Positions 6,327 to 14,110 of a stretch of 64,000 bases of DNA are shown in pieces (within the stretch, counting starts at the first letter, position 1; the number at the start of each line of letters is the position of its first letter). A model generated the notes under the pieces. It saw only the letters and a program-made list of their open reading frames with translations. It was not told where the DNA came from and did no database searches. The position numbers and the translations under genes are program-made. Source of the stretch: Bradyrhizobium ontarionense (GTDB lineage Bacteria > Pseudomonadota > Alphaproteobacteria > Rhizobiales > Xanthobacteraceae); contig NZ_CP088156.1 of NCBI RefSeq assembly GCF_021088345.1, positions 3,286,001 to 3,350,000 on the forward strand. Reading direction: 5' to 3'.

Positions 6327-8045
6327 TTACTCCGCCGCCTCCGGCAGCAGGTCGTGATCACCGAGGTCGATGCCGCGGAAGATCGCACAGCGCCGGAAGA
6401 CCTCGATCGTCGGCCGCACACTCTTGTGGTGACAATATTTGGCGACCAGCTTTGCCAGCCCCTTGATGTCGCGTCCCGAGGCGCCCGGAAACGTCTCCAC
6501 CAGCAGCTCAACTAGTGCCGCCTCGACTTTCAGCCCGAACTGCTCGCACATCACCCGCCAGATCCGCCCACGCGCCGCGGCGTCCGGCGCCTGGAACTTG
6601 ATCAGCGCGATGCAGCGCGACACGATGGCTTCATCGATGTCGTCGATGCGGTTGGTGGTCAGGAACAGCAGCCCGTTGAAATATTCGAGCACCCGCAGGA
6701 ACACGCCGACGACGGCGTTCATTGTCATGTCGTCCTCGCGGCGCTTGATGTAGACATCCGCCTCGTCGATCAGCATGACCGCGCCCCAGCGCTGCGCCCG
6801 CGTCAGCGCGTCCTTCAAGGCGCTCTCCATCGCCGCGACGTTGAGTCCGAGCTGGCCGGAATGCACCCGGTAGAGCGGCCGGCCGATGATCTCGGCATAG
6901 ACCTCCGCCGTCAACGTCTTGCCGACGCCCGGAGGACCTGCGCACAGCACAGTCGTTCCGCCCGATTTGCCGGCGACGATGTCGTCCATCAGCAGGTCCA
7001 TCTCGGCGGTCAGGATATCGATCAGGTCGGTCTGCTCCTCGGGCAGGACCAGCTTCTGCTTCAACTCGGGCTGATACGCATAGGGCATCATGTCGTCGGC
7101 ATGCACCCACAAATAATGGTGCAGGTCGAGATGGAACATCAGCATGTAGGGATGCACGGGGATACGGCAGAAGATGCCCTTCGGGATCGCAGCCTTGGAT
7201 TGCTCGACCTCCTGCTCGGCGTCGTAGAGATTGCTCTTGGCCGCCTTGCGCAGATACTGCCCGAGAATGTCGCCGGTGACTTCGAGCGTCAGCGCGCGCT
7301 CGGTCAAAATGCCCTCGTCGTTGACGAGGCGCGCGCTGCCGCCGCCCGACGACAGCACGATGACGTCCTTGCGCGACCAGTCCATGTCGCGATGCGAGGA
7401 GTTCGGATCGTCGGCGAAGAAGCCGATGCCGCGGCCGGAGAACTGCGCACCGTAGCGGCCGCGCCAGGCGAAGTAGCGCTCGGCGGTCTCGTCATAGGCT
7501 GAGATCAGCTCCGGCGTCTCCTTCAGGAAGCCCTTGGCGGCGAAGATCTCGGCCACGGTCTTGCCGACAATGTCGCCTGTGGAGATGCGCAGCGTTGATG
7601 TCGTGATCGAGCCCTTGGCATTGGCCTTGAGCTCGATGAAGACGCGGCCGGACTCGTCATTCGACGGCGCGGTGTAGTCGAGCCGGGTCACCACATAAGG
7701 CAGCGGCCGGCTGGCGACATTGGCGGTGAACATCCAGCCGCGGATGGCATCAGCGATCAGATAACGCGCGATCGCCGGCAGCACCGATTCCAGCTCATGC
7801 TCGGAAAAGCGCGTACCGGAGTCGTTGAAGGCGCGCTGCAGGGTCGCGATATGGGCGGCGCGGGCATGCCATTCGGGTCCGGCCTTCTGATAGCTATTGC
7901 GCAGGAAGTCGAGCTCGGCGCTCGCGAGTTGCGCGAGGTTGACCTCGACCTTGTCGCCGAAGCGGAGTTGCTCCTTGAGCGAGGCGAGGTGCGGGAAGGC
8001 TGCCGCCATCGCCTCGATGGTCGGCCGTTCGATCTGCAGCTTCAT
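6327..8045 (-). CDS. AAA+ ATPase, uncharacterised
   Basis: A 572-residue protein with a single C-terminal AAA+ module. Walker A is GPPGVGKT (370-377), Walker B is VMLIDEAD (423-430), followed by a sensor-1 asparagine (LFLTTNRIDDID) and an arginine-finger region (DEAIVSRC). A C-terminal lid contains GASGRDIKGLAKLV. The first 350 residues match no domain I recognise and probably select the substrate. The closest architecture is that of chaperone-like remodelling ATPases (spastin/katanin/p97-like core). It is downstream of the amine oxidase gene on the same strand, but a repeat lies between them. A remodelling or activation role for a redox enzyme is possible but unproven. Confidence 0.85.
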   Translation of the reverse strand: MKLQIERPTIEAMAAAFPHLASLKEQLRFGDKVEVNLAQLASAELDFLRNSYQKAGPEWHARAAHIATLQRAFNDSGTRFSEHELESVLPAIARYLIADAIRGWMFTANVASRPLPYVVTRLDYTAPSNDESGRVFIELKANAKGSITTSTLRISTGDIVGKTVAEIFAAKGFLKETPELISAYDETAERYFAWRGRYGAQFSGRGIGFFADDPNSSHRDMDWSRKDVIVLSSGGGSARLVNDEGILTERALTLEVTGDILGQYLRKAAKSNLYDAEQEVEQSKAAIPKGIFCRIPVHPYMLMFHLDLHHYLWVHADDMMPYAYQPELKQKLVLPEEQTDLIDILTAEMDLLMDDIVAGKSGGTTVLCAGPPGVGKTLTAEVYAEIIGRPLYRVHSGQLGLNVAAMESALKDALTRAQRWGAVMLIDEADVYIKRREDDMTMNAVVGVFLRVLEYFNGLLFLTTNRIDDIDEAIVSRCIALIKFQAPDAAARGRIWRVMCEQFGLKVEAALVELLVETFPGASGRDIKGLAKLVAKYCHHKSVRPTIEVFRRCAIFRGIDLGDHDLLPEAAE

Positions 8046-8073
8046 CGGTCGTCACTTGTATCTTTTCTTGGCC

Positions 8074-8188
8074 CATCCTTCGAGACGCCCGCCAAAGGCG
8101 GGCTCCTCAGGATGAGGGCTGAATTAACGGCAAGATCTAAGACCCTCATGGTGAGGAGCGCCGCATGCGGCGCGTCTCGAACCATGAG
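8074..8188. repeat. intergenic repeat, 'CATCCTTCGAGACGC' family
   Basis: Two hairpin halves: CATCCTTCGAGACGCCCGCC ... CCTCAGGATGAG, then CCTCATGGTGAGGAGCGCC ... GCGTCTCGAACCATGAG. The outer sequences are inverted relative to each other. It lies between the amine oxidase stop and the AAA+ start and differs from the GTCATTCCGG family. Confidence 0.75.
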
Positions 8189-8225
8189 GCCACCTGACGT
8201 CGAAAAGGCGTTGTCGCGCGCCTCA

Positions 8226-9839
8226 CTACGACACCCCCGTCGGCTGGCGCATCGCGGGGTCCGCCTTGGCCAGCAGCATGCGGTTGGCAGCAAGCGAGAA
8301 CTCCTGCCAGGCCGCGGCGATGTCGCGCAGGATCGTCTGCACATAGTCCTTCGACGGCTTGTGCTCGTGCGGAAAGTTCGACAGCGCGCAGGAGGTGCGG
8401 TTGAAGGCGATGGCGTCGTCGAGCAGCGACTGCATGACATCGCGGAACGGCTTCTGAATCTCCGGCGTCAGTGCGGAGCGCCCGCGCTCGACGGCGACGT
8501 CGCGCATGTCGAAGGTCAGCGCATCCAGCACCTGCAGCGCCGCAGCGAACACCTGCTCGGTCGCGCCGAGAATGGCCAGCTGCGTCAGTTGCTCGCGCTG
8601 CTGGGTGGCGAGACTGCGGTTCAGCCGATGCCGGTAGTCGTCGAACGCCGCATCGCGCTGGGCGGCGACCCAGGAGCCGAACCAGGCCAGGCTCGCGTCA
8701 TTGCCCGACAGTCCCTCGCCGACCGAAGTTGCTGCGCGTGCCCCTGTGCTCTCGGTCGCCGTGCGGGCGAGCGCGCGCTCGATGCGCCTGGCGGCATTGA
8801 GCGCACCTTCGAGATAGCCGGCTGCGTGGCTCGCGGTCTCGGCACCGCCGAGATGCAGCCGCCCGTCCCACAGCGCCCGCCGCAGCATCGGATTGGCGAT
8901 CTCGCTGTGCTCGCCGCGCGGCGTGGTGCGATCCAGCGCGCTGCAGGTGAAGCGCTCGGTCGCCCAATCCTGATAGTGCTGCTCGCCGCCGTCCAGCGCC
9001 GCGCCGAACAGCTGCACCATCTGGCTGTCCATCAGCAACGGCAGGCCGACAGTGAAGGCTTCGCGCAGATCCGGCGGGAAGGCGAGGAAACCGCCGAGCG
9101 CGGCGCGGTCGCCGCCGACATCGCAGGCATCGAAGATCTCGCCGACAACGGCCTGCTCGTGACTGACGAAGGCATTGCCGGACTGGCCCTTGTCGCGCCA
9201 ATGCGCCTGGTCATAGGCGATCACGACCTTGGCCTGCGCCGCCATCCAGGTCTCGGCATTGCGCATCGCCTCGCAGGTCGCCTCGTCGAGCTCCGGAAAG
9301 AAGCCGACGTGATCGAGCAGCAACCGCGGCGGCAGCGCGAGCACGGCGCGCTTAACCTCGATCGCGACCGATTCCGTGGCTGTGGCGAAGACCAGCCGCA
9401 CATGGGTACCGCAATCGACGATGCGCGTCAGCTCATGGCCGAGATGGATGAACGACTGCGGCAGGTCGCGCGCCAACGTCTCGATCAACTTCGTCATGCC
9501 GCCTGACAGCCGGCGCGCGCCCTGATGAATGGGTGGGCCGCTGATCTGCTCGGCCGTCTTGTCCGCCTCTTTGAGGTGAAGAACCGTGCCGTCATCGTGC
9601 TGGGCAAAATCAGGCAAGCCAAGCTCAGCGATCAGACCCGCCAGCAGCGGCTGGGTGTCGGGCCAGAACCAGGTGGGGCCGAGGTCGAGCGCGAGCCCGG
9701 CCGTGCTCTTGGCCGACAGGACACGCCCACCCAGCCGATGTCGGGCTTCGAACAAGGCGAACGTGCCGCCGCGCTGCTGCAGGCTGCGCGCGAGTGCTAT
9801 TCCGCACAATCCACCTCCGACAATGGCCGTTTCGAGCAT
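8226..9839 (-). CDS. FAD-dependent amine oxidase-type flavoprotein
   Basis: A 537-residue flavin amine oxidase (monoamine oxidase/phytoene desaturase superfamily). The N-terminus is the FAD-binding Rossmann motif IVGGGLCGIALARSL, followed by FEARHRLGGRV (the second FAD contact) and LDLGPTWFWPDT. The GMTKLIETLA segment and the C-terminal WDGRLHLGGAETASHAAGYLEGALNA region are typical of the family. The last ~130 residues form an unusual helical extension beyond the normal end of such enzymes. ATG 9839 is preferred to the longer frame because the Rossmann fold begins at residue 2. The substrate (amine, amino acid or carotenoid-like) is not evident. It is divergent from an NTF2-like protein. Confidence 0.8.
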   Translation of the reverse strand: MLETAIVGGGLCGIALARSLQQRGGTFALFEARHRLGGRVLSAKSTAGLALDLGPTWFWPDTQPLLAGLIAELGLPDFAQHDDGTVLHLKEADKTAEQISGPPIHQGARRLSGGMTKLIETLARDLPQSFIHLGHELTRIVDCGTHVRLVFATATESVAIEVKRAVLALPPRLLLDHVGFFPELDEATCEAMRNAETWMAAQAKVVIAYDQAHWRDKGQSGNAFVSHEQAVVGEIFDACDVGGDRAALGGFLAFPPDLREAFTVGLPLLMDSQMVQLFGAALDGGEQHYQDWATERFTCSALDRTTPRGEHSEIANPMLRRALWDGRLHLGGAETASHAAGYLEGALNAARRIERALARTATESTGARAATSVGEGLSGNDASLAWFGSWVAAQRDAAFDDYRHRLNRSLATQQREQLTQLAILGATEQVFAAALQVLDALTFDMRDVAVERGRSALTPEIQKPFRDVMQSLLDDAIAFNRTSCALSNFPHEHKPSKDYVQTILRDIAAAWQEFSLAANRMLLAKADPAMRQPTGVS

Positions 9840-9883
9840 GACAGGACCTCGGCTGATGCGTTGCGATGGCGCCTCGGATGGCT

Positions 9884-9905
9884 CTTGCAAGAAGCTTGCA
9901 AGCTT
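9884..9905. promoter_or_regulatory. tandem CTTGCAAG palindromes in a divergent promoter
   Basis: Two copies of the self-complementary octamer CTTGCAAG start 11 bp apart (9884 and 9895), and the second sits in the 14-bp perfect palindrome AAGCTTGCAAGCTT (9892-9905). This suggests a dimeric regulator site between the amine oxidase and NTF2-like genes. Confidence 0.4.
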
Positions 9906-9921
9906 TCGCGAGCGCCCCACA

Positions 9922-9937
9922 TGTGCGGTTCCAAACA
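9922..9937. promoter_or_regulatory. candidate NifA site (TGT-N10-ACA)
   Basis: TGT-GCGGTTCCAA-ACA is an exact consensus match in the 137-base divergent gap. No convincing -24/-12 element is paired with it in either direction, so it may be chance. Confidence 0.3.
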
Positions 9938-9976
9938 TTGCTTGATTTTCGCCCCGGCTTGGCTCACCTCATCACG

Positions 9977-10381
9977 ATGAGTGACGACAGCGAGATTCTG
10001 GCGGCCAATGCGGCCTTCTATGCAGCCTTCGCGGCAGGAGATTTCGCTGCGCTCGCGGCGCTCTGGGCGGATCGCGACGGCATCTCCTGCATCCATCCGG
10101 GCTGGTCGGCGATCGTCGGCCGCGCCGCCGTGATCGGCAGCTGGCGCGACATCCTCAACAATCCGGGGCGGCCGCAGATCGTCTGCGCCGAGCCTCACGC
10201 GATCGTCGACGGCGACCACGGCCACGTCCTGTGCATCGAGCTGGTGGACGGCGCAGCGCTCGCCGCAGCCAACCACTTCACGCGCGTCGACGGCGCCTGG
10301 CGGATGGTCCACCATCAATCCAGTGCGATTGCGCAGCTCGTGTCTGCGGATGACGACCGGGACGGCCACAGTCTCCACTGA
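9977..10381 (+). CDS. NTF2-like (SnoaL-type) protein
   Basis: A 134-residue single-domain protein of the NTF2-like superfamily. It opens with a helix-rich segment (ANAAFYAAFAAGDFAALAALWAD) and continues with the DGISCIHPGWSAIVGRAAVIGSW pattern and a terminal beta sheet (FTRVDGAWRMVHHQSS). This is the fold used by small isomerases, cyclases and ligand-binding domains. ATG 9977 gives a family-sized protein; the frame extends upstream but without homologous character. It is divergent from the amine oxidase and may act on its substrate or product. No catalytic residues can be assigned with confidence. Confidence 0.78.
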   Translation: MSDDSEILAANAAFYAAFAAGDFAALAALWADRDGISCIHPGWSAIVGRAAVIGSWRDILNNPGRPQIVCAEPHAIVDGDHGHVLCIELVDGAALAAANHFTRVDGAWRMVHHQSSAIAQLVSADDDRDGHSLH

Positions 10382-10393
10382 TCTCCTCACGTC

Positions 10394-10409
10394 TGGCACG
10401 AAATTTGAT
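10394..10409 (+). promoter_or_regulatory. weak sigma-54-like sequence
   Basis: TGGCACGAAATTTGAT keeps the full -24 half (TGGCACG) and TTG of the -12 half, but the key GC is GA. It is 136 bases before the 126-residue protein gene, and no exact TGT-N10-ACA site is nearby. Confidence 0.3.
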
Positions 10410-10544
10410 CTGCTCTCCCTGACCGGCAGCAATGTCGGAGATTGTTGATTTTCGTCGCGTCGGATTCGGGCCAAATGTCCGTCTCCGCGCAGGCCATCTG
10501 CACGCTGCGACCAGCATCGTGCAGATGCCGAGAGGAGACACGGG

Positions 10545-10925
10545 ATGGCACGCGTTCTGACCGCCTATCTGAAGCGCACGGATGTGCCGACGCGCACAGC
10601 GTTGCAGCAGGCGATTGCCCGCCTCCCCTTCGCGCTGACGCTCGACGACGCCTATCAGCCGCTGCGGACCTCGGGCTACCTGCCATGCACGCTCGATGGC
10701 GAGGACGCCGGCTTCGACCTGCGCTTCAGTGACGTCACGGAGCCGCGGGCCGACGCGCGCGACGTCGCGATGACGTTCAAATGGGGCGGCGATCCCCGCG
10801 AGGAGGCTGCCGCGTTCGCGGTGTGTGCCGCGCTTGCCGGGAATTTCGGCGCGATCGTGCAGCGCGACGGCGCGGCGCTTTCAACCGACCACATGCTCGA
10901 ACAGGCGCAGGGAGCACTGGTATGA
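10545..10925 (+). CDS. hypothetical protein, 126 aa
   Basis: First gene of a small rightward group. GAGAGGAG lies upstream of the ATG, a good ribosome-binding site. The product has a helical N-terminus (RTALQQAIARLPFALTLDD), a central beta-rich part (GYLPCTLDGEDAGFDLRF, VAMTFKWGGDPREEAAA) and a terminal helix. The mid-region resembles small immunity/effector-domain proteins with an alpha/beta fold, but I cannot name the family. It overlaps the next gene by 4 bases (ATGA), so the two products are likely made together and perhaps interact. Confidence 0.68.
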   Translation: MARVLTAYLKRTDVPTRTALQQAIARLPFALTLDDAYQPLRTSGYLPCTLDGEDAGFDLRFSDVTEPRADARDVAMTFKWGGDPREEAAAFAVCAALAGNFGAIVQRDGAALSTDHMLEQAQGALV

Positions 10926-11437
10926 ACATGACGGCTCCCCTTCAGCCGACGGCGATCCATGCCGTCCCCGCCGAGCTCTGCGAATGCGGCTTCCGCCTGC
11001 TGATGATCCGCCAGTTCAATGTCGGCGCGGTGCCGCCGGCCTTCGCCATCATCGACCAGCGTGTGATGCGTATGCCGCAGCGCCTCGGCCGCCACGGCGT
11101 GTCATTCGCGGCGACGTTCCTGCCCGAGGTGATGTCATGGCTGATCGATCATCTCGGCCGGCCGTCGCTGCATGACGAGACCGGCCGCTCCTACCGCAAT
11201 CCGCGCTGGCCTGTCGTGTGCTGGCATGACCAGGAACGCTACTGGCCGAGCGGCGCCGTCACGGTCGAGTGGTTCGCCGAGGTCGCATTCCAGGATCACG
11301 CCTCGTGGATGGCCTTCCGCACCCACTGGCAGGAGCGTCTGCACGGCACTGAAGCGGGTGCCGGCGCTTGCGCTGGAGAAGCAGAGCCGCGCGCGCAGCA
11401 CGGTAAGGAAAAGGAATTTGCCGACGACGTGCTGTAG
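10922..11437 (+). CDS. hypothetical protein, 171 aa
   Basis: Coupled to the 126-residue protein by a 4-base overlap. Tryptophan- and histidine-rich core (RNPRWPVVCWHDQERYWPSG, WFAEVAFQDHASWMAFRTHW), with a CxC near the N-terminus (ELCECGF). The last ~25 residues are polar and low-complexity (GAGACAGEAEPRAQHGKEKE). No enzyme motif, membrane segment or signal peptide is visible. The pairing with its neighbour suggests a two-component function. I do not recognise the family. Confidence 0.65.
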   Translation: MNMTAPLQPTAIHAVPAELCECGFRLLMIRQFNVGAVPPAFAIIDQRVMRMPQRLGRHGVSFAATFLPEVMSWLIDHLGRPSLHDETGRSYRNPRWPVVCWHDQERYWPSGAVTVEWFAEVAFQDHASWMAFRTHWQERLHGTEAGAGACAGEAEPRAQHGKEKEFADDVL

Positions 11438-11538
11438 CAGGCATGATCTGCCAAATTGATGCGCAGCCACGCCCGGCTCTGTTCGATGACGGTCGAGGCA
11501 TGATAATCATGCCGTGATGCAACTGCGCGGAGGTCATC

Positions 11539-11700
11539 GTGCGCTACGTCTCGTGGTTCGGAGGCTGGCTCGGCCATTTGCTGCCGCAACGGCGTGCTGA
11601 TGCCGGCACAGTCGCCCGCGACATCGACGTCCAACATCCGGCCGCCGAGCTGTCGCACGAGGACCTGTTCTATATCGCGATGCTCGGTCCTCACGTGTGA
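11539..11700 (+). CDS. small protein, 53 aa
   Basis: A GTG-started frame with a consensus GGAGG 5 bases upstream. The product begins VRYVSWFGGWLGHLLPQR, an amphipathic/aromatic N-terminal helix that could touch a membrane, and ends AELSHEDLFYIAMLGPHV. It lies between the 171-residue protein and the cysteine dioxygenase, 57 bases before the latter, on the same strand. The strong ribosome-binding site and position in a same-strand run argue that it is real. Function is unknown. Confidence 0.5.
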   Translation: MRYVSWFGGWLGHLLPQRRADAGTVARDIDVQHPAAELSHEDLFYIAMLGPHV

Positions 11701-11757
11701 ACGAAACGTCGGCGCCGTCCGCCACCCGCATCCTTCGCATCCCGACACGAGCCCGAC

Positions 11758-12348
11758 ATGACTGACATTGCACGGCTGCGCGATTTCGTCGCCGAGACGG
11801 CACGCCTGGTCGCGAGCACGACCAGCGAGGCGGTGCTGCTCGCCGCGCTCGCACCGAAACTCGAGGAGCTGGTCGCGCATGACGATTGGCTGCCCGAGGC
11901 CTACGCCGTGGCTGACGGCGGCCGCTACCGGCAATATCTGCTGTATGCCGATCCGCTGGAGCGCTTCTCGATCGTGAGTTTCGTGTGGGGCCCTGGCCAG
12001 GGCACGCCGATCCACGATCATCGCGTCTGGGGCCTCGTCGGCGTCCTGCGCGGCGAGGAACTCTCGGTCAGCCATGCGCGGCAACCGGACGGGACGTTGC
12101 ACGCAGCACCGCCGGAGCGCCTCCGGGCTGGACAAACGGCGGCGGTATCTCCACAGATTGGCGACATCCACGCCATCTCCAACGGTCTGGCGGACCGCTC
12201 CTCGATCAGCATCCACGTCTATGGCGGCAATATCGGCCGCATCCGCCGCGCGGTGTATGATTCGGAGACCGGCACCGCCAAGGACTTCATCTCCGGATAT
12301 TCGAATGACACCGTCCCCAACCTCTGGCCAGACCGCGGCGCCGCCTGA
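11758..12348 (+). CDS. cysteine dioxygenase-family thiol dioxygenase
   Basis: A cupin-fold thiol dioxygenase of 196 residues. The iron ligands are visible as H86 and H88 in GTPIHDHRVWG and H138 in GDIHAISN, and the catalytic SxHxY triad is SIHVYGGNIG (H153, Y155). This oxidises L-cysteine, or 3-mercaptopropionate in relatives, to the sulfinate with O2. The gene overlaps the four-domain rhodanese by 44 bases, which links thiol oxidation to sulfur transfer. A persulfide dioxygenase-like role is less likely because the fold is cupin, not metallo-beta-lactamase. Exact substrate is uncertain. Confidence 0.85.
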   Translation: MTDIARLRDFVAETARLVASTTSEAVLLAALAPKLEELVAHDDWLPEAYAVADGGRYRQYLLYADPLERFSIVSFVWGPGQGTPIHDHRVWGLVGVLRGEELSVSHARQPDGTLHAAPPERLRAGQTAAVSPQIGDIHAISNGLADRSSISIHVYGGNIGRIRRAVYDSETGTAKDFISGYSNDTVPNLWPDRGAA

Positions 12349-13924
12349 CCAGTTCCGCGTCATGACTCCGACGGAGCTGCGGCGGCGCTGGCGCGCCGGC
12401 GAGGAAGTGGCGCTGCTCGACGTCCGCGAGGAAGGGCCCTACTCGCTGTCGCACCCGTTCTTCGCCGTGTCGCTGCCGCTGTCGCAGATCGAGCTACGCC
12501 TCCTCGACCTCGTGCCACGGCTGACCGCTCCGGTCGTGGTCTATGATGACGGCGAGGGCCATGCCGCGCGCGCGGTGCCGCGCATTCGTGCACTCGGCTA
12601 TACCGACGTCGCGATCCTCGACGGCGGACTGTCGGGCTATGCCCGCGTCGGCGAAGTGTTCCGCGACGTCAACGTGCCGAGCAAGGCGTTCGGTGAGCTG
12701 GTGGAGGCGATCCGGCACACGCCGTCGCTGTCGGCGGATGAGGCCAAGGCGCTGATCGAGCGCGAGTCCAATCTGGTCGTGCTCGATGCCCGCCGCTTCG
12801 AGGAATACCGCACCATGAGCATTCCGCGCGGGGTCAGCGTCCCCGGCGGCGAGCTGGCGTTCCGGGCGCGCGAGCTCGCGCCGTCGCCGGACACCACGAT
12901 CATCGTCAACTGCGCCGGACGCACGCGCTCGATCATCGGCACGCAATCACTGATTAATGCCGGGCTGCCGAACCGGATCTACGCGCTGCGCAACGGCACC
13001 ATCGGCTGGACGCTCGCCGGACACCAGGTCGAGCGTGGCAAGACCGCACGCGTCCTGGAGCGACCGCAGACGAGCTACGCGGCGGCGCTGGCCGACGCCA
13101 AGGCGTGGGCCGCGCGTGTCGGCGTCGGCGTGCTCGACCATGCGACGTTGGCGCAATATCAGGCGGAAACTGCGACGCGCACGCTGTATTGCCTCGACGT
13201 GCGCACGCCGGAGGAATATGCCGCCGGCCATCCCGCGGGCTTTGCGTCGGCGCCGGGCGGCCAGCTGGTGCAGGCGACCGACGAATGGGTCGGCGTCCGC
13301 GGCGCCCGCCTGGTGCTGTTCGACGACGACGGCGTGCGCGCGCGCATGACGGCGTCGTGGCTGAAGCAGATGGGCTGGGATGTCGCCATCGTCGGCCCGG
13401 ACGTGGTGGCGCCGACCGAGACTGCGAGCCGCGCGCCGCGCCGGCCGCCGCTGCCCGACGTCGGTGCCGCCGCGATCGGCGTCGCGGAGCTCGCGGCTGA
13501 TCCCGCCGCGTGGACGATCCTCGATCTCTCGCGCAGTCCGGGCTACAAGGCCGGGCACATTCCGGGCGCACACTTCGTGCTCGCGTCGCGCTTTGCCGAC
13601 GATCTCGCCAAGCTGCCGGGCAATGGCGCAATCGTGCTGACCAGCGATGACGGTGCCGAGGCGGCCTTCGCGCTGACTGACGCGCGCACTGCCACGCGCC
13701 GCGAGCTTCGCGTGCTCTCAGGCGGCACGCGGGCGTGGACGGCTGCCGGCCACGCGTTGGAGACGAAGCGGCACGCGTGGATCTCGCTTGCTGACGACGT
13801 CTACAAGCGGCCCTATGAAGGCACCGACAACGCGACCGCGGCGATGCAGGCCTATATCGACTGGGAGCTGCAGCTGGTCGCCCAGCTCGCCAATGACAGC
13901 GTGTCGAATTTCCACGTGGTGTAG
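12305..13924 (+). CDS. four-domain rhodanese, one domain with active cysteine
   Basis: A 539-residue protein of four rhodanese modules (about 18-118, 140-248, 275-372, 385-485) and a tail ending in QAYIDWELQLVAQL. Only module 2 has a catalytic cysteine (C203 in NCAGRTRS). Module 1 has DDGEGH (81-86), module 3 DDDG (340-343) and module 4 SDDG (447-450) at the equivalent loop. It is therefore a single-site sulfurtransferase with three structural or regulatory modules. Start 12305 overlaps the dioxygenase; ATG 12362 is the alternative. The pairing suggests disposal or routing of cysteine-derived sulfur. Confidence 0.85.
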   Translation: MTPSPTSGQTAAPPDQFRVMTPTELRRRWRAGEEVALLDVREEGPYSLSHPFFAVSLPLSQIELRLLDLVPRLTAPVVVYDDGEGHAARAVPRIRALGYTDVAILDGGLSGYARVGEVFRDVNVPSKAFGELVEAIRHTPSLSADEAKALIERESNLVVLDARRFEEYRTMSIPRGVSVPGGELAFRARELAPSPDTTIIVNCAGRTRSIIGTQSLINAGLPNRIYALRNGTIGWTLAGHQVERGKTARVLERPQTSYAAALADAKAWAARVGVGVLDHATLAQYQAETATRTLYCLDVRTPEEYAAGHPAGFASAPGGQLVQATDEWVGVRGARLVLFDDDGVRARMTASWLKQMGWDVAIVGPDVVAPTETASRAPRRPPLPDVGAAAIGVAELAADPAAWTILDLSRSPGYKAGHIPGAHFVLASRFADDLAKLPGNGAIVLTSDDGAEAAFALTDARTATRRELRVLSGGTRAWTAAGHALETKRHAWISLADDVYKRPYEGTDNATAAMQAYIDWELQLVAQLANDSVSNFHVV

Positions 13925-13943
13925 TCGAGGACGGACTCGACGT

Positions 13944-14046
13944 CGTCGTTCCGGGGCACCCGCAGGGCGAGCCCGGAATCCATTCTACAGCAGAGCGTGA
14001 CGACAGATGGATTCCGGGCTCGCCCTACGCGCGCCCGGAATGACGG
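13944..14046. repeat. intergenic palindromic repeat, 'GTCATTCCGG' family, copy 3
   Basis: CGTCGTTCCGGGGCACCCGC at the left and CGCGCCCGGAATGACGG at the right, with inner GGAATCCAT/ATGGATTCC arms. It sits between the convergent rhodanese and gguB genes. Confidence 0.83.
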
Positions 14047-14110
14047 CGGTGGGAGCCGTAAAGTCGCGGCCAAAGAAATTCACAGCGTCACCGGGAGCTG
14101 CGCGCCGCAC

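Noticed and set aside
9940..9955. A GC-N10-CC match that could be a minus-strand sigma-54 promoter for the amine oxidase
   Set aside because: Only the two dinucleotides agree; the rest of the -24 and -12 elements do not, and the TGT-N10-ACA site would be on the wrong side.
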